A DNA stretch of 15,457 nucleotides from Desulfuromonadales bacterium (GCA_014860175.1 JACZKF010000423.1:1-15457); one strand, 5' to 3'; counted from the first letter of the stretch, positions 4,775-12,427 are shown. The notes: generated by a model from the sequence alone, not told the origin. Translations and numbers: made by a program.

Positions 4775-7700
4775 TTACGGTGCCGTCCCGTGGCAGGCAT
4801 TGCAGGCGGTGGGGCCACCGCTTGCCGTATGGCAGTTGAGGCAGATCGCGTGCCCGGAGGTGATGTTCAAGGTGCCTGCGAACGGTCCGGGCGGCTCCGA
4901 CGGGTGGCACTGCAGACAGCTCGTCGTCAAGTTCACGTGGTTCGCGTGATTGAGCAGGATATTTCCCGCGTTGTTCACAAGCACCACGGTGTTCGGGGCC
5001 GGGGTGACCGGCGGCGGCCCTGCCCCGACGGTGGTGATGGTCACCGAGTCGGTGGCCGTGTTGGGGCCGTCGGATACCGTCACCGTGGCGGTGTAGGTGC
5101 CGGCCACATCGGGAGTAAAGGTCGCAGTGGCAGTATTGGCCCCGGTCAGCGCAGCGACGCTGCCGGTCGGGGCCTGCAAGGTCCAGGAGAAGGTCACCGG
5201 CTGCCCTTCGGGGTCACTCCCGGTGGCATTGAGCTGAACCGGGGCACCAAGAGCCACGCCGGTCTGGTCGACGCCGGCGTTGGCCGTCGGGGGCTGGTTC
5301 CCGGCCGGCGGCGCCGCACCTGGCCGGGTGCCGGGAGCAGAGTTGTTCTGCTGCCCGTCGTCCAGGTCATCCAGGGAATCATAAAGCGTCTGAATGACGT
5401 ACTGATAGTTATGAATATCGCTGCACGGGTCTTGGGCGCTGTGGAAATTGAAAGCCGCCGGCAGCAGCCGATCGTCAAAGGTGGTGAAACGGTTGGCGGT
5501 AATCGCCTCCCCTTCGTCGAACACCCCGTTGGCGTTGGGATCGCTGAACCAGTAGGGGTAGGAGCCCGGCGCATAGATGATCGGCGTCCCCAGGGACGTG
5601 GCGTAGTCTTGAATCGCCTGCAGCAGGGCGCCCTTCGGCTTGTCCACCCCGTTACCGGCAAAGCCGTCGATCTCCCCCTGGAAGCTTTCGCCGGTCCCGT
5701 CGCCATCATAGTCGGTATTGGCCGCCCCGAAGGGGGCACCGAGCTGCTCGAAATCTTCCGTTACTCCCAGGTGGCAGCTATTGCAGTCGTTCAGCATCGG
5801 CTCGAAAATATGATCGGGATGATCGGCGACTCCCAGACGCAGGTGGCAACCGGTGCAGGTCTTCAGGTTGGCAGCGTGGCCGGGGAAAGTATTCTGCCCG
5901 ACGTACTGGGCCTTGTCGCGGTACTCGAAACCGGCATCGACCTCACTGCCGAAGAGAATGGCGGCGGCCGCAAAATAGTGCCGGTTGATGAAGGGGTTCT
6001 GGTCGCGGGCCTCAATCGCCGCGGCGACCTGCACCCCGGAGGAGCGCCCCTGGTGGCAGGCCATGCAGATGTTGCTGGCATCCCCCAGGGTCTGGGTGGC
6101 GCCGGAGGGGAAGGTCACCGGCTCGAGGGCGGTGAAGGTGGCCCGGTCATCCCACAGAGTATTGTCGTTGGTCCAGAAGGCCGGATTGTCCCCCTGGCTG
6201 TGACAGGCGCTGCAGTCGACCACCGACTGCGGATCGCGAACCGGGTTGGAGGGGACGGCGCTGGTGACCTGGCCGTCGACGGCGAAATCGCGGAAGCCGG
6301 CGGCGCTGTGGCATTTGGCGCAGGTGGTCGGGATGGCCCCATCGGCGTTCCAGTCGTTGAACGGCAGGCCGGCAAAATCGGCATGGCCGCTTTGCAGCCA
6401 CTCATCGACATACGGATTGGTGCGGGCGGCGGGATCGATCTCTCCCGCCTCATTCAGCGGAAACTTCGCTACATAATCTTCCTCCAGGGCCTGTAGCTCC
6501 TCGTCGGTGAGGGCATCGTGGCACTGATTGCAGGAGTTGGGAACGCCGGCCGACGGCGAGGTCGACAGCGACTGCTCCGGCCGGATGATGTTGAAGGTGT
6601 GGGCATGGATGTCCCACTCCAGCGCTGTCCGGGCGGTAAACGGCATGTGGCACTCGACGCAATTGCTGGTCTTCAGATCGCCCAGGTCGTCGCCGGGGAT
6701 TCCCAGCACCGGATCGATCCCGTCCCCCTGCGGGTTGTAGACGTGCTGAGTATGCTGCACCACCACGTTCTTCAGGTTGGCCGAAGGGCCGTTCAACCAG
6801 ACATCGGCCACCTCTTCCATGGTGATGTCGGCAAAGATCCCCTGACCGGCATGGCAGGAGAGACACAGGGTGTTGTCGTCGGCGCTGGTCCTGACGCGCA
6901 GCAGCGAGCCATCGGCGGCCGCCCCCCGGCGCTCGGTGACGACCTGGAAACCGGTCGCCGAGCGATTGTCATGCATGTCGTGACAGTCGAAGCAGCGGAT
7001 CGCCACATGCGGTCCGTTGAGCATGTCGATGTACTGCTGATGATGCTGGACGGAGGCAACGAAGTTGCCACCGGACGGCTCTCCCCCCCAGTACTGGCTG
7101 TTGAAGCGTCCCGGCGCCAGGCCGGAGCCGGCCGCCGCTTCCGAACCGGCATCCCAGACGTAATAGGCGTTGATGTCATCGGCGATCTTGTAATGCTGGA
7201 ACTGACCGGTCGCCGGCTCGAAAATGGCCGGGAACGGAGCCCGCCCAGGATTTTGCTCCGTCGCCTCGGCCAGGAAGTCGGTAAATGTCTCCCGGGTCAG
7301 GCCGCGGATGTGGCACTGGGCGCAGACCATGTTGGCCAGCTCGACCTCGAGGTTGCGGGGGTTGATAATATCCTCCGCCGCCTGACTCACCACATGGGAG
7401 CTGCCGGGGCCATGACAGCGTTCGCAGCCGACGTTGATCTCGTCGAGATCGCCGTCGAGATCGTAATCGATGGCGCCGTTGGGGTCGGAGGTGTCGAGTG
7501 CCCCCGTCTCGGGGAGTTGCATCGGGACCACCGAGGCGATAGTCGCCCCCGGATTCTGCGGCGTATCGTCATCGTCGATCACCCCGAGGCAGAGGAGGAT
7601 GCCGCGGTTGATGGTATCAAAATAGAGCTGCGCCCCCTTGGCCTGATGCTTGGAGAAGCCGAGCGGCACCCGGTGCACCAGTTTGTGCAGCGTCTGCCCC

Positions 7701-8506
7701 CAGTTCTCCTTGTCGCCGTGACAGGAGAGGCAGCGGCTGGAGCCGACGAAAGTGCGCTCCTCGCCGTCAATGATGTGCACTGCTTCGCCCGGCAGGGCCA
7801 CTTCCTGCCCCAGGTTATTTTTCACCAGGGTATAACCGGTCTGGTGGCAGCCGGCACAGTCGCCGTCAAAGGCGGCCGAAGCGGCCGGAGTGCCCAGGTT
7901 GTTATTGGCCAGATTGAACCAGCGCTCCGGATTGTAACCGACCCACTTGACCGTCAGGCCGGACGGGTGCTCGTTGTAGCGGTCGTTGAACTGCAGCGGG
8001 GAGATATGCTTACTGGCACTGTTCGGCAAAGTGACAATGTAGCGCTGCTTGTAGTTGCGCTCGCCGCCATAGGTGATGAAGACCGGGTAGGTAGCCGTCT
8101 GGTCGTTGACATGATTGGTCAGGCGCAGCGCAAAACCACCGTCGTCGGCGATGATCTGGGCCGAATATTTGCGTTCGAAAGCTTCCTGAGTGTTTGGCAG
8201 CTGCCCGGAGGCGGTACCACCCAGGCCAAGCTGATATTGGGTACGCCAGACGTCGTCGGTGGTCGCCGGTGTCCCTCTATCATCGACGTAAAAGGTCACC
8301 ACTTCGGCCGCTTCCGGATTGGGGGTCAAGCCGGTGCCGTCGCCGGTTCCTGGGACACCGGGGGTGCCGGGAGCACCGGGAGGTCCTGGCGGGCCGGCAG
8401 GCCCGGCCGGTCCGCGGTCGCCGTCGTCGCCCTCGCAGCCCGCCAAGGTGAAAGCGAGGCCGGTGAAGAGAAGCAGGAAAAGATGGAACAGAGATCGCTG
8501 GTTCAT
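4775..8506 (-). CDS. 16-heme c-type cytochrome lipoprotein with collagen-like, PKD-like and c7-like parts
   Basis: This 1243-aa exported protein is probably an outer-surface electron carrier. A signal peptide ends in lipobox LAGC (Cys24). Nine Gly-X-Y triplets follow at 26-52, then a heme-free region to about 216. Sixteen CXXCH motifs begin at residues 217, 259, 361, 395, 505, 548, 616, 659, 729, 765, 814, 884, 908, 1197, 1222 and 1235. CERCHGPGSSHV with VCAQCHIRG resembles cytochrome c554-like multiheme proteins. Asp-rich Ca-binding-like loops lie at 347-355, 932-940 and 989-1000, a PKD-like domain at 1070-1160, and the last three hemes resemble cytochrome c7. The ATG at 8506 has AAGGAGAG close upstream and matches the signal peptide; the in-frame start at 8533 would lengthen it to no purpose. 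The physiological partner is unknown and I assign no Omc name. Confidence 0.92.
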   Translation of the reverse strand: MNQRSLFHLFLLLFTGLAFTLAGCEGDDGDRGPAGPAGPPGPPGAPGTPGVPGTGDGTGLTPNPEAAEVVTFYVDDRGTPATTDDVWRTQYQLGLGGTASGQLPNTQEAFERKYSAQIIADDGGFALRLTNHVNDQTATYPVFITYGGERNYKQRYIVTLPNSASKHISPLQFNDRYNEHPSGLTVKWVGYNPERWFNLANNNLGTPAASAAFDGDCAGCHQTGYTLVKNNLGQEVALPGEAVHIIDGEERTFVGSSRCLSCHGDKENWGQTLHKLVHRVPLGFSKHQAKGAQLYFDTINRGILLCLGVIDDDDTPQNPGATIASVVPMQLPETGALDTSDPNGAIDYDLDGDLDEINVGCERCHGPGSSHVVSQAAEDIINPRNLEVELANMVCAQCHIRGLTRETFTDFLAEATEQNPGRAPFPAIFEPATGQFQHYKIADDINAYYVWDAGSEAAAGSGLAPGRFNSQYWGGEPSGGNFVASVQHHQQYIDMLNGPHVAIRCFDCHDMHDNRSATGFQVVTERRGAAADGSLLRVRTSADDNTLCLSCHAGQGIFADITMEEVADVWLNGPSANLKNVVVQHTQHVYNPQGDGIDPVLGIPGDDLGDLKTSNCVECHMPFTARTALEWDIHAHTFNIIRPEQSLSTSPSAGVPNSCNQCHDALTDEELQALEEDYVAKFPLNEAGEIDPAARTNPYVDEWLQSGHADFAGLPFNDWNADGAIPTTCAKCHSAAGFRDFAVDGQVTSAVPSNPVRDPQSVVDCSACHSQGDNPAFWTNDNTLWDDRATFTALEPVTFPSGATQTLGDASNICMACHQGRSSGVQVAAAIEARDQNPFINRHYFAAAAILFGSEVDAGFEYRDKAQYVGQNTFPGHAANLKTCTGCHLRLGVADHPDHIFEPMLNDCNSCHLGVTEDFEQLGAPFGAANTDYDGDGTGESFQGEIDGFAGNGVDKPKGALLQAIQDYATSLGTPIIYAPGSYPYWFSDPNANGVFDEGEAITANRFTTFDDRLLPAAFNFHSAQDPCSDIHNYQYVIQTLYDSLDDLDDGQQNNSAPGTRPGAAPPAGNQPPTANAGVDQTGVALGAPVQLNATGSDPEGQPVTFSWTLQAPTGSVAALTGANTATATFTPDVAGTYTATVTVSDGPNTATDSVTITTVGAGPPPVTPAPNTVVLVNNAGNILLNHANHVNLTTSCLQCHPSEPPGPFAGTLNITSGHAICLNCHTASGGPTACNACHGTAP

Positions 8507-8592
8507 TTGGCTCTCCTTAGCTGAAAATCCCAAATAGGCAGATCCAGACCGCCTTCTTCCTTCCGGACCGGAGACCCGCGGCAGCGTTTCAT
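8503..8592 (-). CDS. Possible 29-aa leader ORF overlapping the cytochrome start
   Basis: An ATG at 8592 is preceded by a very strong Shine-Dalgarno (GGGAGGAG, 8597-8604). It opens a 29-codon frame beginning MKRCRGSPVRKEEGG and ending FQLRRAK. Its TGA overlaps the cytochrome ATG in the sequence ATGA. The peptide is basic and has no signal or membrane segment. The arrangement is that of a translationally coupled leader peptide, but the ORF is short enough to occur by chance and I recognise no homologue. If real, translation of the leader would open the cytochrome ribosome-binding site, which lies inside it. Confidence 0.35.
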   Translation of the reverse strand: MKRCRGSPVRKEEGGLDLPIWDFQLRRAK

Positions 8593-8673
8593 CGTTCTCC
8601 TCCCTGTCCGAAGCAAATCCTTCGATGGATGGCGACGTGAAATTTTTGGCGCAGCTATTTCTTAGTTAACTCT

Positions 8674-8703
8674 GATTAGAACAGAACAGGAAATGTTGTC
8701 AAT
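8674..8703 (-). promoter_or_regulatory. Candidate sigma-70 promoter of the cytochrome gene
   Basis: On the minus strand TTGACA (8698-8703) and TAATCA (8674-8679) are separated by 18 bp in an AT-rich region. Transcription would start near 8667, leaving a leader of about 160 nt before the cytochrome ATG. That is long enough to hold regulation such as the hairpin and leader ORF described here. Confidence 0.5.
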
Positions 8704-8745
8704 CGAAGGGGAGGACAAAAAAATACTTCAGGGGTAGGCACTTAG

Positions 8746-8757
8746 CTTAATTAAGCA
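8746..8757. promoter_or_regulatory. 12-bp palindrome upstream of the cytochrome promoter
   Basis: GCTTAATTAAGC is perfectly symmetric and lies about 45 bp upstream of the candidate -35 box. The location suits an activator or repressor site, but the binding protein is unknown and an AT-rich palindrome of this size can arise by chance. Confidence 0.35.
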
Positions 8758-8828
8758 TCCACGCCGGAGGGGATGGGTGTACCGCTGACGCTGTCAGAGT
8801 GAACGCAATGGGCGAGAACGAATCTGGC

Positions 8829-9209
8829 TTAACTCCCTCCCGGGTCTTTCGCTGTTCCTGCACCGTTGGCCAAAGCCTCGACTTGATGCCGGAGCAGAGC
8901 GTTTTCCTGGCAGAGGTTCTTCACCTGATCGGTAAGGCGGGAGATCTTGATGCAGAACTGCACCGACAGCAGCATCAGAAAGACGATGGAGCCGATAAAC
9001 AAAGTGGTGGTGGGGAGAACGGCGCCAATCCAGCCGGTGATGGCGACCAGCCATTCGTAGCGCAGGACCAGGACGAAAATGACCACGCTGGTCACCAGCC
9101 AGAGCACCGAATACTCTTCCCGCAACCGCCGCCGGCGAACCAGCTCGATGATAAAGAAGAACACCACCGCGGAGACGATCAGGGCGAAGATCTGCTGGCG
9201 AATGGGCAT
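8829..9209 (-). CDS. DUF2304 family small membrane protein
   Basis: This 126-aa protein has hydrophobic segments at about 5-22, 37-55 and 65-88, a basic cluster RRRRLREEYS after the first, and a heptad-like tail (about 88-113, ISRLTDQVKNLCQENALLRHQVEAL) that could form a coiled coil in the cytoplasm. The LREEYSVLWLV motif is characteristic of DUF2304 proteins, which are commonly encoded beside DPM1-like GT2 enzymes, as here. The usual suggestion is a role as partner or membrane anchor for polyprenyl-phosphate sugar synthesis; no activity is proven. GGGAG lies 8-9 nt before the ATG. The start is 25 bp after the GT2 stop, so it is the last gene of the minus-strand operon. Confidence 0.8.
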   Translation of the reverse strand: MPIRQQIFALIVSAVVFFFIIELVRRRRLREEYSVLWLVTSVVIFVLVLRYEWLVAITGWIGAVLPTTTLFIGSIVFLMLLSVQFCIKISRLTDQVKNLCQENALLRHQVEALANGAGTAKDPGGS

Positions 9210-9234
9210 GATGAAGCTCCCTGCAAGGGGTGTC

Positions 9235-9939
9235 TTAACCCGGTTTACGTTGCCTCAGGAGGGTGACCAGGATCGAGAGGGTCATCTTGAACAGGTAGTA
9301 GAGCGGCTTCAAGCCGCTGTGCATCGACTTCCCCTCGGCATTGGCGTACATCCGGACCGGGACTTCCCGCAGGCTGAAGCCGGCGCGGTGCAGAACGATG
9401 AGCATGTCGGCATCGGGGTAGTCGCAGGGGAAGACCTCGGTGGTGAAGAAGCGGCAGACCCGGCGGTTAAACGCCTGATAGCCGGAGGTGGAGTCGGTGA
9501 TCGGGGTACGGATCAGAAACGAAACCAGGCGGCGAAAAAAGGCCATGCCGAGCCGCCGGGCCAGCGACGGTTCGTAGCTTTCGACGCCGAGAAAACGCGA
9601 GCCGAGGACGAAATCGGCGTCGCCGGCCAACACCGGCGCCAGCAGCTGCGGGATGTATCCCGGATCGTGCTGGCCGTCGCCGTCCATCTGCACCAGAAAA
9701 TCGTAGCCCTGTTCCACCGCATACTTGTAACCGGTCTGGATCGCCACCCCATATCCCATGTTGAACGGATGTGAAACAACTTCGGCACCGGCCTCGGCGG
9801 CGACACGGGCGGTGCGGTCGTGAGAGCCGTCGTTGACCACCACGACATCGTAGGCTGGGTACAGCTCACGAACCCGGCGCACCACCTCGCCGATGCGAAG
9901 ACTTTCGTTGTAGGCAGGGATAAGGATCATCACCTTCAT
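9235..9939 (-). CDS. GT2 glycosyltransferase, dolichol/polyprenyl-phosphate mannose synthase-like
   Basis: This 234-aa GT-A fold enzyme probably transfers a sugar from a nucleotide donor to polyprenyl phosphate on the cytoplasmic face of the inner membrane. PAYNE (8-12), VVNDGSHDRT (34-43), the metal- and donor-binding QMDGDGQHDP (84-93) and VLGSRF (111-116) are DPM1-like. No strong C-terminal membrane anchor is visible, though LYYLFKMTLSILVTLL (213-228) is hydrophobic. It follows the radical SAM gene by 5 bp and precedes the DUF2304 gene, a frequent pairing. The start MKVMILIPAYNE at 9939 is chosen because sequence upstream of it belongs to the neighbouring gene. AGGTGA gives a modest Shine-Dalgarno. 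Donor sugar not determinable. Confidence 0.88.
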   Translation of the reverse strand: MKVMILIPAYNESLRIGEVVRRVRELYPAYDVVVVNDGSHDRTARVAAEAGAEVVSHPFNMGYGVAIQTGYKYAVEQGYDFLVQMDGDGQHDPGYIPQLLAPVLAGDADFVLGSRFLGVESYEPSLARRLGMAFFRRLVSFLIRTPITDSTSGYQAFNRRVCRFFTTEVFPCDYPDADMLIVLHRAGFSLREVPVRMYANAEGKSMHSGLKPLYYLFKMTLSILVTLLRQRKPG

Positions 9940-9944
9940 GACTG

Positions 9945-11360
9945 TCACCTGCGGATGCTGTGAAGAAGGGCGCGGAAGCCGTGCCAGAGCCCGGCAACCA
10001 TCGACGGATTGCCGAGCAGCCGCCGCCCGTAATCGGCCACGACTCGGGGACGGAAGTAGAAGCTCCGGATCAATTCCTTCTGGGCAGTCACCAGATCCTC
10101 CTGGGTCAGATCGTGCGGAATGAAGACCACGCTGAGCAGGTTCATCTTCTCCCAATCCGGGTCAAATTGACCAAATTCCGCAGCCCGAGCGTAAAGTTCA
10201 GTCCCCGGGAAAGGTGTCATGAGGGAGACGCTGATATCGTTCAGGGGGAGCTCCAGGGCGAAGTCGCGGGTCAACTTCAGCGTCTGCCGCGTCTCCCCCG
10301 GATGGCCGAGGATGAAAAACCCCTTGGTGCGAATCCCCGCCTCCCGGCTCCAGCCGACCGCCTGGCGCACCTGGTCGAGGGTGATCCGCTTGTTGATCAG
10401 GGTGAGGAGCTGCGGGCTGCCGCTTTCGATGCCAAAGCTGATCTGCCAGCAGCCGGCCTGGCGCATCAGACGCAGGTTCTCCGGCGTGACGTGATTGACC
10501 CGGCCGAGGCAGGTCCAGGAGAGCCCGAGCCGCAACCTGATCAGACGATCACAGATCTCCTGCAGTCGCCCCTTGAAAGTGATGAAGGTGTCGTCCTCGA
10601 AGCTGAATTCCCGAATGCCGTAGCGCCGGTGCAGCTCGACCATCTGCCGCACCACATAGTCGGCCGAGTAGCCGTGACAGCTGGTGCCGAAGACCGAGCG
10701 GTCGCAGAAGATGCAGGCGTTGGGACAGCCCCGGGAGGTGACCAGGGTGGCGGCGGGGAGCTGGCGCACCTTGAAGGGGGCCGGCAGGTAGCGCTGTGGA
10801 AAGCTGTCCAGCAGATCCCAGGCGGGAAACGGCAAAGCGTCCAAGTCGGTGATGAAGGGGCGCCGCGGCGTCCGCTGCAGATCCCCCCCCTGCCGAAAGA
10901 GGATGCCGGCCACCTGGTTCAGATCGCCTCCCGAGCCGAGGGCCGGCAGCAGCTCCACCAGAGTCGCTTCCCCTTCGCCGATGACGGCGATGTCGAAGGC
11001 GGGAAATTTCTCCATCGTCGCGTCCGGGGCGGCGGTGACATGGGGACCACCGAGGATGACCTGCAGCCGGGGCAATTGTCGCTTGGCCGCCGCCGCCAGA
11101 GCATGGGCGTTGCCGATAGCGAGGGTGGTGGAGGAGAGGCAGAGAATCTCCGGCTGCAGCTCGGCCAGGCGCTGCAGCAGCTCCGCCTCGGTCAGGACCA
11201 GGGCCGACGCATCGACCAGGTGGCAGTCGAAACCGGCCTGGCGGGCGACGGCTGCCAGCGACAAAATGCCCAGAGAAGGGGCCGAGCTCCCCCCGCCCGC
11301 TAAAGAGCCGTAGCGTTTTTCCAGACTGGTCGGCGGCGTGGTGAAGAAAACTTTCAGCAT
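9945..11360 (-). CDS. B12-binding domain radical SAM protein
   Basis: This 471-aa cytoplasmic protein has an N-terminal cobalamin-binding Rossmann domain (about 1-145; GGPHVTA at 104-110 and IGEGE at 127-131 are typical). A radical SAM barrel with the cluster motif CPNACIFC (Cys212, Cys216, Cys219) follows. ISFGIESGSPQLL and TKGFFILGHPGET are standard later motifs. Members methylate, rearrange or cyclise unactivated carbons of sugars, lipids and antibiotics; the substrate here is unknown. Its first 7 nt overlap the stop of the upstream GT2 gene, and a DPM1-like GT2 follows after 5 bp, so a substrate in the same glycan or its lipid carrier is likely. GAAGGA lies about 9 nt before the ATG. The usual cobalamin-ligand DxHxxG motif is not visible, as is common in this class. 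Confidence 0.88.
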   Translation of the reverse strand: MLKVFFTTPPTSLEKRYGSLAGGGSSAPSLGILSLAAVARQAGFDCHLVDASALVLTEAELLQRLAELQPEILCLSSTTLAIGNAHALAAAAKRQLPRLQVILGGPHVTAAPDATMEKFPAFDIAVIGEGEATLVELLPALGSGGDLNQVAGILFRQGGDLQRTPRRPFITDLDALPFPAWDLLDSFPQRYLPAPFKVRQLPAATLVTSRGCPNACIFCDRSVFGTSCHGYSADYVVRQMVELHRRYGIREFSFEDDTFITFKGRLQEICDRLIRLRLGLSWTCLGRVNHVTPENLRLMRQAGCWQISFGIESGSPQLLTLINKRITLDQVRQAVGWSREAGIRTKGFFILGHPGETRQTLKLTRDFALELPLNDISVSLMTPFPGTELYARAAEFGQFDPDWEKMNLLSVVFIPHDLTQEDLVTAQKELIRSFYFRPRVVADYGRRLLGNPSMVAGLWHGFRALLHSIRR

Positions 11361-12427
11361 GCGCTGACTTCCTTCTCGCCAGCGGGGGGAGCGGGCGCTT
11401 CCGCGCCAAGCAGCTCTCGGAAGGAGAGGCGATACTGGGCCAGCAGCCGTCCCATGGCCGACGGGGAAAGGACCCGACCCCGCATGATCAGGCGCCGCCT
11501 TTTCAGCATGCGAGGGGTGCCGGCAAGGGCGTCGGCCATCCCCCGCAACAGCGCTCCCACCAGCGCCCGCCGCGAACCGGCGGCGCGAAATTCTCCCCCG
11601 GCACCCTGACCGGCGAAAACCACTCGGAGCTGTTCGGCAAACCGGCAGAGGGTGAAGACCGGCAGCAGCAGCAGGTACGGCCAAGGGAAGCTCTTCAGCA
11701 CCACCCAGTAGTGATTTCGTTCGACCAGGTAGAGCTTGAAGGGGGAGAGCACGCCGGCGGTGCTCGAATATTTGTGGTAGACCACCGCCTGGGTGGCCAG
11801 TAAGGCATCCCAGCCGGCCACCCGGCCCCGCAGCCCCAGGTCGGTATCCTCGCAGTAGGCGAAGAAGTCGTCGTCGAAAAAGCCGATCTCCTCCAGCATT
11901 TGCCGCCGGTAGAGGGCCGCACAGCCGCTGGGGAAAAGGATCGGGACGACTGCCGGCAACTGCAGCTCGGACCAGCGTTGGTGGCGGGACCACCCCCGCG
12001 ACATCCCGTCCCGGCAGATGCCGACCCCGAGAGAGTCGATGCGGTCGGCATCGTCGAAGGCGCAGATCCGGCTGCCGATCAGACCGGCTCGCGGATGGGC
12101 TTCGGCCACCGTGACGAGGGTCTCGAGCCAATCTGGCTCCACCCGGGTGTCGTTGTTCAGGGCGATGATGAACTCTCCCCGGGCCTGCGCCAGGCCAAGG
12201 TTGTTGCCGGTGGCGAAACCGGTGTTTCCGGCCAGGGGGACCAGCTCCACCCAGGGATACCGTTCCCGGACGAAGGGGACGGAACCGTCGGTCGAGCCGT
12301 TGTCGACCAGGATGACTTGGAAGTCACGCCAGCTCTGGGCGGCCAGACTGTCGAGGCAGGCCGCGAGGTGTTCGCGGCCGTTCCAGTTGACGATGATGAT
12401 CGAGGCTTTGACGGCAGCTGAGGTCAT
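11354..12427 (-). CDS. GT2 glycosyltransferase (RfbF/rhamnosyltransferase-like)
   Basis: This 357-aa enzyme has a GT-A domain. IIIVNWNG (10-17) and VDNGSTDGS (41-49) bind the nucleotide, LAGNTGFATGNNLGLA (65-80) is a family hallmark, and ALNNDTRVEPDWL (89-101) provides the DXD-equivalent. YCEDTDLGLR (191-200) supplies the likely catalytic acidic residues. A hydrophobic segment at about 247-262 suggests peripheral membrane attachment. The profile is that of O-antigen/rhamnan chain enzymes that add a hexose or deoxyhexose. The start at 12427 overlaps the preceding stop as ATGA and has a G-rich Shine-Dalgarno; an ATG five codons upstream (12442) is possible but lacks a ribosome site. The 3' end overlaps the radical SAM start by 7 nt. 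Sugar specificity cannot be read from sequence. Confidence 0.87.
   Translation of the reverse strand: MTSAAVKASIIIVNWNGREHLAACLDSLAAQSWRDFQVILVDNGSTDGSVPFVRERYPWVELVPLAGNTGFATGNNLGLAQARGEFIIALNNDTRVEPDWLETLVTVAEAHPRAGLIGSRICAFDDADRIDSLGVGICRDGMSRGWSRHQRWSELQLPAVVPILFPSGCAALYRRQMLEEIGFFDDDFFAYCEDTDLGLRGRVAGWDALLATQAVVYHKYSSTAGVLSPFKLYLVERNHYWVVLKSFPWPYLLLLPVFTLCRFAEQLRVVFAGQGAGGEFRAAGSRRALVGALLRGMADALAGTPRMLKRRRLIMRGRVLSPSAMGRLLAQYRLSFRELLGAEAPAPPAGEKEVSAC

Larger units (their letters stand above)
8593..8828. other. Gene-free intergenic stretch upstream of the cytochrome
   Basis: Apart from the possible leader ORF, there is no gene between the cytochrome start (8506) and the end of the polysaccharide operon (8829). 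The part from 8640 to 8760 is AT-rich against a GC-rich background and holds a candidate promoter and a palindrome. A short hairpin (CGAAG 8609-8613, CTTCG 8620-8624, 6-nt loop) lies just upstream of the leader Shine-Dalgarno. I see no convincing intrinsic terminator for the operon that ends at 8829; CTGAC-GCT-GTCAG near 8785-8800 is weak and lacks a T-run. Confidence 0.6.

Noticed and set aside
4748..8524. Two long plus-strand open frames (about 580 and 670 codons) opposite the cytochrome gene
   Set aside because: They are antisense to a gene with 16 intact heme motifs and a signal peptide, and they have no recognisable domain. GC-driven shadow frames.
8507..8667. Cyclic-di-GMP (GEMM) riboswitch in the cytochrome leader, as occurs before some Geobacter cytochromes
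   Set aside because: I could not find the conserved GEMM core or its two-helix layout by eye. Only short hairpins are visible. A covariance-model search of 8500-8670 on the minus strand would settle it.
8785..8800. Terminator for the polysaccharide operon (CTGAC-GCT-GTCAG)
   Set aside because: The stem is only 5 bp with a 3-nt loop and no T-run follows on the minus strand.
9940..10155. Extended N-terminus for the DPM1-like GT2
   Set aside because: The extra residues lie over the C-terminal coding part of the radical SAM gene in another frame and do not resemble any GT2 sequence; the family begins at MILIPAYNE.
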